64,000 nt of DNA, from positions 2,480,001-2,544,000 of the forward strand of contig NC_007974.2 of the NCBI RefSeq assembly GCF_000196015.1, given 5' to 3'. Every line of letters begins with the position of its first letter. The stretch's first letter is position 1. The notes beneath the pieces were generated by a model. It ran no database searches. It was not told where the DNA came from and saw only the letters and a program-made list of their open reading frames with translations. Source of the DNA: Cupriavidus metallidurans CH34. Lineage in GTDB: Bacteria; Pseudomonadota; Gammaproteobacteria; Burkholderiales; Burkholderiaceae. Below are positions 1 to 8,302 of the stretch, in pieces. The translations under genes and the position numbers were made by a program.

Positions 1-241
1 TGAACAGGCTTCTTCATCCATCGCGCGATGTCTTCACGCACACGCGATCGCTCATCCACGCCTTCGGTGCTTGTCGCGCTGAAATCGGAAATTTCCGATG
101 ATGAATCGGTCTTTCTCCTAGATCAGCGTTCGTTATGGTCGTTAGACTTAATCGATGCTTAATGATCGGCTCTTCTTTGGGACAACTATCCCAGCCGAAA
201 CTCCACGTGAGCTGATCAAGGTGATAAGTGCTTCGTAAAAA
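1..241. other. Non-coding leader at window start
   Basis: No convincing gene is seen here. An open frame on the minus strand crosses the region but has no family resemblance and runs antisense into the next gene. The stretch is richer in A and T than most of the window and contains one perfect 16-base palindrome, described separately. Confidence 0.4.
84..99. promoter_or_regulatory. 16-bp perfect palindrome, candidate operator
   Basis: The sequence ATCGGAAATTTCCGAT is its own reverse complement. It lies about 145 bases upstream of the XRE-type gene. The same core (TCGGAA, two bases, TTCCGA) recurs at 20219-20232, and the same half-sites with wider spacing lie in the capsule promoter region near 12949. 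Binding by a dimeric regulator is inferred from the symmetry alone. Confidence 0.45.
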
Positions 242-667
242 ATGGGCGGGTCCATGGAACGCGACGCCTGCGATGAATCGGAGTTCTCGCCGCGTCCACG
301 GGCTACATTGTCGATAGCAATGGATACGTGGAATCTCCTCCAGATCATTGATGACCATTGTGATCATCCAGTCTTCGTCGTCATCCCCTACGCCAGCCAT
401 GTGGTCCAGTTGGGAATCGACCGGAATCTGGTGCCCGACGTGGCATCCCGAAGGGTGCTCGCGGATGACATCACTCCGGTTCGCGCGTGGCGCGAGTATT
501 TTGGCCACACACAGAAGGTGGTTGCGGAACGCCTGGGAATAAGCCAGCAGAGCTACGCCCAACTCGCGAACAGCGAAGCGTTGCGCAGATCGTCGATCGA
601 GAAGCTGGCGACTGCGCTTGGCATCGCGCCTGATCAGATTTCCAGTCTGGATCGCTTTGGCGCATGA
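242..667 (+). CDS. XRE-family HTH transcriptional regulator
   Basis: This is a 141-residue protein. Its C-terminal half (about residues 75-135) has the helix-turn-helix pattern of the Cro/C1 family: the second helix follows QKVVAERLGISQQSYAQL and is followed by an IEKLATALGI segment, as in phage repressors and many antitoxins. The N-terminal half (VFVVIPYASHVV and following) resembles the short beta-rich lead-in of chromosomal antitoxin-like regulators. The start is uncertain: in-frame ATG codons lie at 242, 254 and 320, none with a strong ribosome-binding site. No toxin-like partner is adjacent, so a toxin-antitoxin role is not supported. It may read one of the nearby palindromes, but that is a guess. 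Confidence 0.7.
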   Translation: MGGSMERDACDESEFSPRPRATLSIAMDTWNLLQIIDDHCDHPVFVVIPYASHVVQLGIDRNLVPDVASRRVLADDITPVRAWREYFGHTQKVVAERLGISQQSYAQLANSEALRRSSIEKLATALGIAPDQISSLDRFGA

Positions 668-728
668 CCCGCTCGCGACGCATTCCTTCTCAACCTCGCC
701 GCATCACCGTGTCTCAACCGGAATTTCC

Positions 729-1094
729 ATGACTTCGCGAATAGAAGCGCTCGAGCATCGAATTGCCGCCCTTGAATCCGAGATTGATCGCCTGAATCAG
801 ACTCAGAAGACCGGTCCTAACTCGGACGATCTGGAGCTCGTCATCGGTTTTGTCCAGGGCCTGAGCTGGATGCTTGAAACCCATGTCCGCGTGCAGGCGG
901 AGTATGACCAGAATGTGATCAACAATTTCGCCGCAGTACTCCTGTATGAGTCCGAGCGATTGCACCCCCATGTTCCGCATCGCGACAGCATTGCGATGAC
1001 ACTGCGCTTGATGGCCCATAGCTTGACGGATTCGAGAGCGGAGTCCGGCGCGTTCCTACGGGGCATGCCTGCGCCTGGTCAGTCACATCACTGA
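729..1094 (+). CDS. Coiled-coil hypothetical protein
   Basis: The product is 121 residues and I do not recognise the family. The N-terminal 25 residues (IEALEHRIAALESEIDRLNQ) form a clear heptad coiled coil. The rest is predicted helical with no membrane segment or signal peptide, so a small cytosolic oligomer is likely. I chose the ATG at 729 because the reading frame upstream overlaps the preceding gene and lacks protein-like composition, and because the coiled coil begins right after this ATG. It follows the XRE gene by 61 bases on the same strand and may be cotranscribed with it. Confidence 0.55.
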   Translation: MTSRIEALEHRIAALESEIDRLNQTQKTGPNSDDLELVIGFVQGLSWMLETHVRVQAEYDQNVINNFAAVLLYESERLHPHVPHRDSIAMTLRLMAHSLTDSRAESGAFLRGMPAPGQSHH

Positions 1095-1278
1095 GTTGCG
1101 GCCCGCTCTGACCGTGTCGGAAGACAGAAGCACGTGGCATGCCCGTCAACTCGCGAGCATGTTGCATATCTATCACTTCTGCAATTCTTGATTTTCAACT
1201 AGCATCATGGAGTGCCGCCTCCAATCGTCGGGGACGGTGGTTGTCGTATTGACACTGCCTGGGACTTCGTGACGCACC

Positions 1279-3633
1279 ATGCTCCATCTTTCGGCGGCCT
1301 ATTTCGTGACTCCGTTTGCCCTGCTCGCTGCAATGATGCTCGTAGTGGCACGTTGCTGGCGCAACGCCAGACAGGCAAGCGCCAAGATGGCAGAACTCAA
1401 GGCCGAGCGCACCCTTTTCCAGTCGTTGCTGGACTCCTCGCCCAATGCGGTACTGGTGGTGAGCCACGAGCACCGCATCCTCAAAGTCAGCGAACCTTAC
1501 GCAAGGCTGTGCGGCGTCAGTACCGAAGATCTCATCGGGAAGCCATTGGTCCACAGCCACACGACAAGCCGCTTTCTCGATCTGGGTGGTCTACTGGAAC
1601 TCACCCTGCTCAGAATGGACGGCAATGAACGCTCCGATCTAATCACTCTCGGAATTCCGGAGCAATCTGTACGCACATTCAGGGTGAACGCCACACAATG
1701 CAGATCGGAAGATGGCGTGTTCTCGGGTACCGCGATAGTGCTGACGGATATCAGCGAACAGGTGGCAGCGCAGCATCGCGTCGATCAGACTTCCGCAGCC
1801 ATGGATGACATCACTGATGCGCTATCGGTGACGTTCTTCCAGCTCTGTCGCGAATCAAACGGCCATATCTGGCTTCCCTGGGTGAAGGGGATGCAAAACA
1901 CCACGCTGAACTGGTCAGCCGAGAGAATGATGCGCGACGGCGGTGGCATCCTTCCGAATCTTGATGCCTCCGAAAAGACACTATTCATCGGGGCAGTAGA
2001 CCAATCCATCGCAACGCAGCAGCCGATGGATGTTACCGTGCGCCTCACCTCGGATAACCGGTGGGTACACATCGCCAGTGGCAATCCGAGAGTTGGCCCC
2101 AATGGCGCAACACTCTGGTATGCCTATGCGATGGACGTAACCGAAATGCAGCGCTACAACACGCTTCTGGCTACGGCCAGTCGTGAGGCCGAAGCTGCCA
2201 CGGAAGCCAAGTCTCGTTTTCTGGCCACAATGAGTCATGAAATTCGCACGCCACTGGCCACGGTCATTGCCTCGCTGGACCTGCTGCGCGAGAGCGAACT
2301 CTCCACCCACCAGCGGGAAGAACTGGATCTGGCCGATCATTCGGCCAAGCTTCTCCTGGAGATTCTCGGCGATATCCTCGACTTTTCCAGGATCGAAGCA
2401 GGGGAGATGAAGCTTGAACAGGCGCCGATTGACCTGCGACTGATCATCGAGGATGTTCTGCGCATCCAGGCGCGCCAAATCGAAAAGAAGGGCGTGATAC
2501 TCGACTTCTACGTGGAAGCGGGGCTGGCCGCGACGTTGCTTGGCGATGCAGTGCGGCTCAGGCAGATCGTGCTCAATCTCGTGGGTAATGCTACAAAATT
2601 CACGCTTCAGGGCAGCATCGTTGTTCGAGCATTGTTGATAGCGGACCATCCCGAAACACAGACGATTCAACTGGAAGTCAGCGACACTGGTATCGGAATC
2701 CCCGCGGAGAAGCAAGCCGCTCTCTTCAAGGCATTTTCTCAGGCTGATGTCTCCACAACGCGCCGATTCGGGGGCAGTGGTCTGGGGCTGTCGATTTGCT
2801 CCAGGCTCGTTCAAGCCATGGGTGGGGCCGTCGTCTTGACTAGTACGCCAGGTGTCGGCAGCACGTTCCGCGTGGAACTGACGCTGCCCGTCGTCGAGCG
2901 CAGCACGCGGATGGTGGAGTTTGCAAAAACTCACATCGCGATTGATGTGTCGCGTGCAGATGACGCAGCAGTGTTTCGTGAGCACGCTGTTGCACTCGGT
3001 ATGCAGCTTGCCCCCCTTGATTGCCTGAATCCTTCCGATATTGCTGTGATTGATGAAGACGCCGCCTCAGACAAAGTGCCTGTGGGCGTGCTGACCATCC
3101 CTTACGGGAAAAAGCACGGCAATCTGTCTGGCCCACCCATCTGGTGGAGCGAGTTTCGCGCGGCATGTCTCGATGCAGTTCTTCGCGATACGCATCGGTT
3201 TCCCGCGCAAGGTCAAGATGTCACGGCAACACCACCGATCTCCGATTCGCTGGCCGGTCTGACATCTCTACCGATTCTCGTCGCGGAAGATCACACACCA
3301 TTCCAGATCGTAATTCGCAGGCAGATTGAAAAGCTTGGTCTGGCATGTGACGTCGTATCCGACGGAAAGGAGGCGCTGGCTGCGATTCGCAACAAGCAAT
3401 ATGGCATGATCCTGACCGACTGCCACATGCCGTATATGGACGGCTACGAACTCACCAGCGCGATTCGGGCATCCGAGGCTCAAGGACAACGGCTCCCGAT
3501 TGTCGCGCTGAGCGCGGATGCTTCGGATGAGCAAAGACACCGCGGCCGTGCCGCCGGTATGGACGACTTCCTGCTCAAGCCGCTCAAACTCCCGGAACTA
3601 CGCGCGTGCATCCAGCGGTGGGTGCTTCGGTGA
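1279..3633 (+). CDS. Hybrid sensor histidine kinase (PAS-HisKA-HATPase-REC)
   Basis: This 784-residue kinase has one N-terminal membrane segment (about residues 8-26), a PAS domain (about 44-150), a second PAS-like region (about 165-290), a HisKA dimerisation domain with the phosphoacceptor His320 in MSHEIRTP, and an HATPase domain with its N box at LVGNATKF (near 437), SDTGIGIP (Asp469) and GGSGLGLS. A C-terminal receiver domain follows, with Asp714 in LTDCHMPYMDG. It has the core layout of BvgS/EvgS-type kinases but lacks periplasmic binding domains and a terminal HPt domain, so the phosphate must pass through a separate HPt protein or the receiver must act in autoregulation. No response regulator gene lies next to it. 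The signal is unknown; the position beside a capsule locus suggests envelope control, which is inference. Confidence 0.9.
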   Translation: MLHLSAAYFVTPFALLAAMMLVVARCWRNARQASAKMAELKAERTLFQSLLDSSPNAVLVVSHEHRILKVSEPYARLCGVSTEDLIGKPLVHSHTTSRFLDLGGLLELTLLRMDGNERSDLITLGIPEQSVRTFRVNATQCRSEDGVFSGTAIVLTDISEQVAAQHRVDQTSAAMDDITDALSVTFFQLCRESNGHIWLPWVKGMQNTTLNWSAERMMRDGGGILPNLDASEKTLFIGAVDQSIATQQPMDVTVRLTSDNRWVHIASGNPRVGPNGATLWYAYAMDVTEMQRYNTLLATASREAEAATEAKSRFLATMSHEIRTPLATVIASLDLLRESELSTHQREELDLADHSAKLLLEILGDILDFSRIEAGEMKLEQAPIDLRLIIEDVLRIQARQIEKKGVILDFYVEAGLAATLLGDAVRLRQIVLNLVGNATKFTLQGSIVVRALLIADHPETQTIQLEVSDTGIGIPAEKQAALFKAFSQADVSTTRRFGGSGLGLSICSRLVQAMGGAVVLTSTPGVGSTFRVELTLPVVERSTRMVEFAKTHIAIDVSRADDAAVFREHAVALGMQLAPLDCLNPSDIAVIDEDAASDKVPVGVLTIPYGKKHGNLSGPPIWWSEFRAACLDAVLRDTHRFPAQGQDVTATPPISDSLAGLTSLPILVAEDHTPFQIVIRRQIEKLGLACDVVSDGKEALAAIRNKQYGMILTDCHMPYMDGYELTSAIRASEAQGQRLPIVALSADASDEQRHRGRAAGMDDFLLKPLKLPELRACIQRWVLR

Positions 3634-3907
3634 TTCCAGGTCGGTGGCCTCTGGGATAGCCTGCCACGGCCCCGGCGTGCGAGCTGGCGCCCTCCTTACC
3701 GGAAACTCCTCCACGTCGGGACGCCGCACTCAGGCTTTGTCATTCGAAGATGCCGTTCTATAAGCAAGTAGAGGTTCGCCCTCGCATCGACACCTGCGAC
3801 CGTTGCCGCAAACAGCCGCCCATTGCGCCCGAGGACAAGGGAGCGAACCACGTTCCCGCACGGATTGTTCGAGATGAGCCAAGGCTAGATCCCAGCACCA
3901 CGCCACC

Positions 3908-5041
3908 CTATTGAGTACTGCCGAACTCCCAATGCGGTGCTTGCTTCTCGGGAGTGCGATTGTCCCGGAGCACTGTGCCGCGAACCGGCAGGTTCAGCAC
4001 CTGATTGCGGTACTTCGTGCCGATAAGCAAGGAGCCATTGGCGAAGGGGCCAACGAACGCGTTATGTTCGACGATGGTGTCATCGTCCTCCACGATCATC
4101 CCCCAGTTTGCAGGACCACCGAACGCATTACCACTGACATAATTGCCTCGGGCCTCGTCGAGTACAACGTCCATGTCGGCGTTCTTGTAATAGGGAGTCC
4201 TGCCGCATTGCATGCTGCGCAAATTCCGGCTCATGCGCGAACCTACCCAGACACCCACACGGCCGTCTATTCTGTTCCCCTGGATGCGATTGCCATTGGC
4301 CCCATGCGTACGAGGCACTGACTCAGGATCTATCAGACCACGTTCCTGGCAGTTCCGGTACAGAAATACACCGCCCAAGCCGTTGCCAGCGATAGTCGAG
4401 GCTTCGATACGATTGTCAGCTGAAGCATCAATCGCGATGCCAGGCTGCATTGGCCTGGCGCCATCCCATCCGCTTTGCAGGATTCGGGAGCGAACGATGG
4501 AGGTGCCGCTGGAATCGTGTTCGAGGTAGATCCCTGCGCCACTGACGCGCTGCACCGTAGTGTTATCGATGACAGTGCCAGTGGCATGATCGTCAATGTA
4601 GATCCCCACTCCGCCAATATCTTCAATCGTGATGCCAATAAGGTGGGTGCCGGAAGGAGTGCGAGAAACGTAGCGTTGCGGGTCGTCTCCACCGACGATT
4701 TGTCGCTTTTTTCCATCCGGTACTGACCAGCCAATGCCAAGGCCGAGTTTGGTGAATCCATGCACGCGGCAGTTTCGAATCTCAACGCCTTGCAGGCTTT
4801 CCCCCCTGGAGTCGATCAGAATGCCAGTTGCCCGCGAGTTATCACCTTCCAGAGTTGCCCCATTGCAATCTACGCGGACAGGCCGGGTGATCAACATTCC
4901 GCTGTGATAGGTGCACTCCGCGCGTAAAGTGACGTCCTTGTCCAGCGCCGGCAGCGTACAGTCGTCAGCAAAAGCCAGACCGCACGGAAAGACGGTGGCT
5001 GCAAGAATGGAACCGAGTACTCTTGATAGCGAGTGTTTCAC
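3908..5041 (-). CDS. Secreted right-handed parallel beta-helix protein
   Basis: A 377-residue protein with a classical Sec signal peptide (about residues 1-25, ending FADD). The body consists of repeated G-I-x-I/V-x-D-N type turns (GIYIDDHATGTVIDN, GAGIYLEHDSSGTSI, NRIEASTIAGNGLGGVF), the ladder pattern of pectin-lyase-like right-handed beta helices. Such folds often cut, epimerise or bind polysaccharides, but no catalytic set can be assigned by eye. The gene is last in the minus-strand capsule operon. Its GTG start overlaps the stop of the acetyltransferase gene by four bases (GTGA), so the two are translationally coupled. A role in processing or modifying the capsule in the periplasm is likely from context. 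A polysaccharide lyase is an alternative. Confidence 0.75.
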   Translation of the reverse strand: MKHSLSRVLGSILAATVFPCGLAFADDCTLPALDKDVTLRAECTYHSGMLITRPVRVDCNGATLEGDNSRATGILIDSRGESLQGVEIRNCRVHGFTKLGLGIGWSVPDGKKRQIVGGDDPQRYVSRTPSGTHLIGITIEDIGGVGIYIDDHATGTVIDNTTVQRVSGAGIYLEHDSSGTSIVRSRILQSGWDGARPMQPGIAIDASADNRIEASTIAGNGLGGVFLYRNCQERGLIDPESVPRTHGANGNRIQGNRIDGRVGVWVGSRMSRNLRSMQCGRTPYYKNADMDVVLDEARGNYVSGNAFGGPANWGMIVEDDDTIVEHNAFVGPFANGSLLIGTKYRNQVLNLPVRGTVLRDNRTPEKQAPHWEFGSTQ

Positions 5042-5763
5042 GCGCTTTCCTTGCTGCTTCGGATGGCTTCAATGGATGCAATGGCCTGATCGATATTGCC
5101 GAACGGAATATCTTTCAATGAATCAAGGGGAAGATCCCACCAGCGTGTCTTGAGCAGGCGCGACACTTTGTCTTCATCGAAGCGAAGTCGGATGCGCCGC
5201 GCTGGAACTCCTCCCACGATTTCGTAAGGGGCGACATCCTTCGTCACCACAGCGCCAGCGCCCACAACCGCCCCATCCCCAATCTTGACGCCAGCCACGA
5301 TTACGCAGTTCGTTCCAAGCCAAACGTCGTTGCCAACGGTAGTTGGCGCGTGAAAGCGCCACTTCTCTGTCTGCAAGGCAGGATAGCCCGGCACGCGATT
5401 GAAGAGCGCTGGGGAGAATTGGAATGGGTGGGAACTCAGGAATTCCACGGGGTGACGTGCCGCCCCGATCTGCACGTTACGCCCGATCGAGCAGAATTTG
5501 CCGATGCGGACGTGGGGAAAGACCACAGCACCTACATTGACGTAGGTGAACCCGCCAATAAATGCCGGCGCGTAGGCCACAGCGCCGTCACCAATATCAA
5601 TCGCTTCGTCGAAGCTCACCGCACTGCTGACTTGTGCTGTAGGAGCGATGCGGCCGCCGAGTTCGGCGCAGCGCTTGCGGATATCGGCGGACTGTCGCTC
5701 AGCCTCGTTCTCTGTCGGCATGATTCTTCCTTTGTAAATGGCGGATAGGAGCCACTCGCGCAT
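5038..5763 (-). CDS. CatB-related O-acetyltransferase (hexapeptide repeat)
   Basis: The 241-residue protein has left-handed beta-helix hexapeptide repeats (IGDGAVAYAPAFIGG, VGNDVWLGTNCVIVAGVKIGDGAVVGAGAVVTKDV) and the C-terminal closing motif IVGGVPARRIRLRF typical of xenobiotic/CatB-type acetyltransferases. These enzymes transfer acetyl from acetyl-CoA to a hydroxyl, with a catalytic His in the ARHPVEFLSSHPF loop. It most likely O-acetylates a capsule sugar. Two starts are possible: the ATG at 5763 behind GAGGGG, and the ATG at 5721 behind AAAGGAAG, both at good spacing. The longer form is given. The gene lies 13 bases after the KpsS-like gene. Confidence 0.85.
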   Translation of the reverse strand: MREWLLSAIYKGRIMPTENEAERQSADIRKRCAELGGRIAPTAQVSSAVSFDEAIDIGDGAVAYAPAFIGGFTYVNVGAVVFPHVRIGKFCSIGRNVQIGAARHPVEFLSSHPFQFSPALFNRVPGYPALQTEKWRFHAPTTVGNDVWLGTNCVIVAGVKIGDGAVVGAGAVVTKDVAPYEIVGGVPARRIRLRFDEDKVSRLLKTRWWDLPLDSLKDIPFGNIDQAIASIEAIRSSKESA

Positions 5764-5776
5764 GGCTACCCCTCAT

Positions 5777-7321
5777 TCAATGTGCAATCAGCCGGGCCAC
5801 CGAACGCAGTAGTGGCGAGTTTGCGTCGCGGAAGAAGGCATAAGGGTTCTGGCGAAACTTCCTGAGCTTTCTGGTTGTAGCCGATTCCCGCGAAGCGGCT
5901 GGGTTGTCCTGGATAAGCAGTTCCGCCTCAGACGCTTTCTTAGGCGCGGATGCTGAGGTGGGCCGACTGACCGGCTTGGCCGGTGTAATTGGAGCTTTCG
6001 GCAACGGGCCAAGTATCCGGATCAGGCGCTCAATCCCTTCCTTCTCGACTTCGGGAACCAGCCAGGTATTCAATGCCTTTAAGAAAAAGTCTTCGAGCGC
6101 TGCGTATTCAGGCAGGGAGAGGTAGCTACCAGGCAGGCTGTTGACCGTCTCGACAATCTGGGAGATCGTGAGGTCATCGAAGGTAAAGCCCTTACGGCCA
6201 AAGAAAGCCTTTCCAACCTGGATTGGCTTGATGCCGGCCAAGGCCGCTTCCAGCAGCCCCTGCGAATTGACACCGATGACAAAATCCGCAGAGCCCAGCA
6301 GGTGTTCCAGAGAGTAGTCTTCGACAATGCGCAGACGCTCCTCCTGGCCGGGGAACCCGGCTTCGATCAACTCGCGTGTCAGTGCGCGGCCGACATTCGC
6401 TTTCTTTTGCTCCCACGGATGGGCTTTGAAGACAATATTCGCACTAGTATCGCGGAGCAGCGCCCGAATGCAGCTACGATAAAAAGCGATGCTGTGGAAA
6501 CCTGTTTCGCCGTGGTTAAGCAGGGAGAAATCGTTGATGACCTGCCCCAGGATTACCACCAGCTTCTCGTCGTTCTGGAACAAGGGGCCACCGTCATGCT
6601 CAGGCTGCTTGACATTCTTGTTGGAACGCCTGGCTAGCCGCTCCATTAGCGCTGCCCGGTCGCCACGACGCTTGCCACCTTGCGTGGGTATCTCGATGGA
6701 GCCATACAGCCCCGGGGCGCCGAGCAATGAGTCATTGGGCAGCGGGCTGTGTCGCGCCTCCAGGTAGTAGTCTTGCCCTGTGAAAAAGCTCTCGCAAACG
6801 TAGAGCTGCCCTTGACGGCGCTGCATGATGCACGAGAATGTCCGCGCATAGATGAGGCTGCCGGAGAAGACCAGGGCAATGTTCATGGGAGGTAGGCTCC
6901 GCATGATCTCCAGCCACCGATCCATCCAGAACCAGGTTGCTGCGAAGCTCTCCAACAGGGCGGCCCGGTCAGTCTGATATAGCCGCGCAAGAAGGTCGTC
7001 GGCATCGACGCCATAGTGCTCGGAATCCGTCCAGTGTGGCAAGGGCGCCAGCCTGCTCATCAGTTCGGCTCTGGCGATCGAGAAAGCATTGAAGCCATTA
7101 AGATTGAGCGCGCGCAGCTGCGCCTCGGTCCAGTCGGCCATGCGCTCGAGATAGGGCGCAATTTCCTCGCGATCTTCATAGTGGCCAAAGGCAGTAAGCA
7201 GGCCTTCTGGGTGCTCGATCGCGTGCATCTCGTAGCCTGCGCGGCGGAGATAGGCGATCAGGCTCTTGAAGTTTCGGTCGGTGATGTGCAGACGATCTGC
7301 GATCAGGACGCGTTTTGCCAT
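5777..7321 (-). CDS. KpsS/KpsC-like capsule synthesis protein (Capsule_synth type)
   Basis: This 514-residue cytosolic protein shares the C-terminal signature of the PF05159-type capsule proteins: a KAHPWEQKK segment near residue 300 and SADFVIGVNSQGLLEAALAG followed by a GKAFFGRKGFT segment, matching the nucleotide-sugar-binding part of KpsC and KpsS. The N-terminal half is divergent, so it is not the standard linker enzyme; canonical KpsC and KpsS are both encoded elsewhere in the locus. It is therefore a good candidate for a polymer-forming transferase or for an extra linker enzyme. The last 80 residues are Pro/Ala/Lys-rich and look unstructured. It overlaps the 5' end with the GT4 gene by 19 bases. 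Confidence 0.75.
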   Translation of the reverse strand: MAKRVLIADRLHITDRNFKSLIAYLRRAGYEMHAIEHPEGLLTAFGHYEDREEIAPYLERMADWTEAQLRALNLNGFNAFSIARAELMSRLAPLPHWTDSEHYGVDADDLLARLYQTDRAALLESFAATWFWMDRWLEIMRSLPPMNIALVFSGSLIYARTFSCIMQRRQGQLYVCESFFTGQDYYLEARHSPLPNDSLLGAPGLYGSIEIPTQGGKRRGDRAALMERLARRSNKNVKQPEHDGGPLFQNDEKLVVILGQVINDFSLLNHGETGFHSIAFYRSCIRALLRDTSANIVFKAHPWEQKKANVGRALTRELIEAGFPGQEERLRIVEDYSLEHLLGSADFVIGVNSQGLLEAALAGIKPIQVGKAFFGRKGFTFDDLTISQIVETVNSLPGSYLSLPEYAALEDFFLKALNTWLVPEVEKEGIERLIRILGPLPKAPITPAKPVSRPTSASAPKKASEAELLIQDNPAASRESATTRKLRKFRQNPYAFFRDANSPLLRSVARLIAH

Positions 7322-8301
7322 GTCAGGATACTTCCCAGAGTCTCGTTGAGTACTTCCCGATAGACGTCGACCACTCGGGAGGCGTGGATGGCCCAGGTGA
7401 TGGCATTGCCGGCATTGCGCATGGCACCTTCACGCAGGTCCGCGCGGGAAGCTGGATCAAGAAGCCACGCAGAGATCCGCTCGGCATCGGACCCAGCGTC
7501 CATGGAAAGATGAAGCCCATTCTCCCTGTCGACGACCATATCTTTCGCCATGCCAATTGGGTTACACAGCACAGGCACGGCGCCGCCAACGGCCTCGGGA
7601 ATATTTGCGGGGCCGCCTTCGAACCAGGAAGACATCAGCAGGGCATCCACGGTACGGTAGGCAGAGGCGACTGTTTTGTAGGGCAAGGCTTCGTACGCGT
7701 TCACGTCGAAGCCAAACCGCTCCAGCACCGCGGCATCGTAGGTGCGGCCTTTCCCAATCAATACGAATTCGAAGCGGGCTGGATCGAGGCGCTGGGCAAG
7801 CTCGTAGATATAGCCCTCGCCCTTCACCTTTCTCGGGTAGCGGCGCGAGAACACGCCTATCACCACACGGCCGTTCTTACCGCTACCGGTATTCTCAAGG
7901 TAGGGTGTGTCAGTGGCATCGCCACGCGCACGGATATACCTTGCGTGATAACCATGGGGAATGACGACGGTATTGGTAATGCCGTCAGCCGCCAGGTAGT
8001 CCCGCTGTAGCGAATTGAGGCAAATCACGCGGTTAGCCTCTCGGTAGCGGTCAGTAAAGTGCTGGACTGTGAGCGAAGGATCGTCATCACGCAGATCGTG
8101 GTGGACTGTGACCACACACGGTCCTGAGAGGCGGGATTCGAGATTTGGCCGGTGATAGTGCCGGATCATTCCTCCGAGCGCGGCACTGGCTGATGCCACG
8201 TGCTCGATGCCGGGCGGCGCGTAGCTACGGTAGTACGAGATGATGTCAGAGAAGATTCCGCTCGCGACATCGTTCGACATTACGTGGTTTACAAGAAGCA
8301 T
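7303..8301 (-). CDS. Family 4-like glycosyltransferase
   Basis: The 332-residue product has the GT-B fold signatures of GT4 enzymes: an N-terminal acceptor domain with VTVHHDLRDDDPS and the linker VIPHGYHARY, then a donor domain with IGVFSRRYPRKVKGEGYIYELAQRL, FVLIGKGRTYDA and the E-x7-E-like SSWFEGGPANIPEAVGGAVP. It most likely adds one sugar of the capsule repeat from a nucleotide donor on the inner face of the membrane. It is the only conventional glycosyltransferase in the locus. The start lies one base after the kpsD stop, so it is in the same transcript as the export genes. Confidence 0.85.
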   Translation of the reverse strand: MLLVNHVMSNDVASGIFSDIISYYRSYAPPGIEHVASASAALGGMIRHYHRPNLESRLSGPCVVTVHHDLRDDDPSLTVQHFTDRYREANRVICLNSLQRDYLAADGITNTVVIPHGYHARYIRARGDATDTPYLENTGSGKNGRVVIGVFSRRYPRKVKGEGYIYELAQRLDPARFEFVLIGKGRTYDAAVLERFGFDVNAYEALPYKTVASAYRTVDALLMSSWFEGGPANIPEAVGGAVPVLCNPIGMAKDMVVDRENGLHLSMDAGSDAERISAWLLDPASRADLREGAMRNAGNAITWAIHASRVVDVYREVLNETLGSILTWQNAS

Positions 8302-8302
8302 G

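Noticed and set aside
242..667. XRE gene as the antitoxin of a toxin-antitoxin pair
   Set aside because: No toxin-like partner of suitable size is adjacent; the next gene is a coiled-coil protein without toxin motifs.
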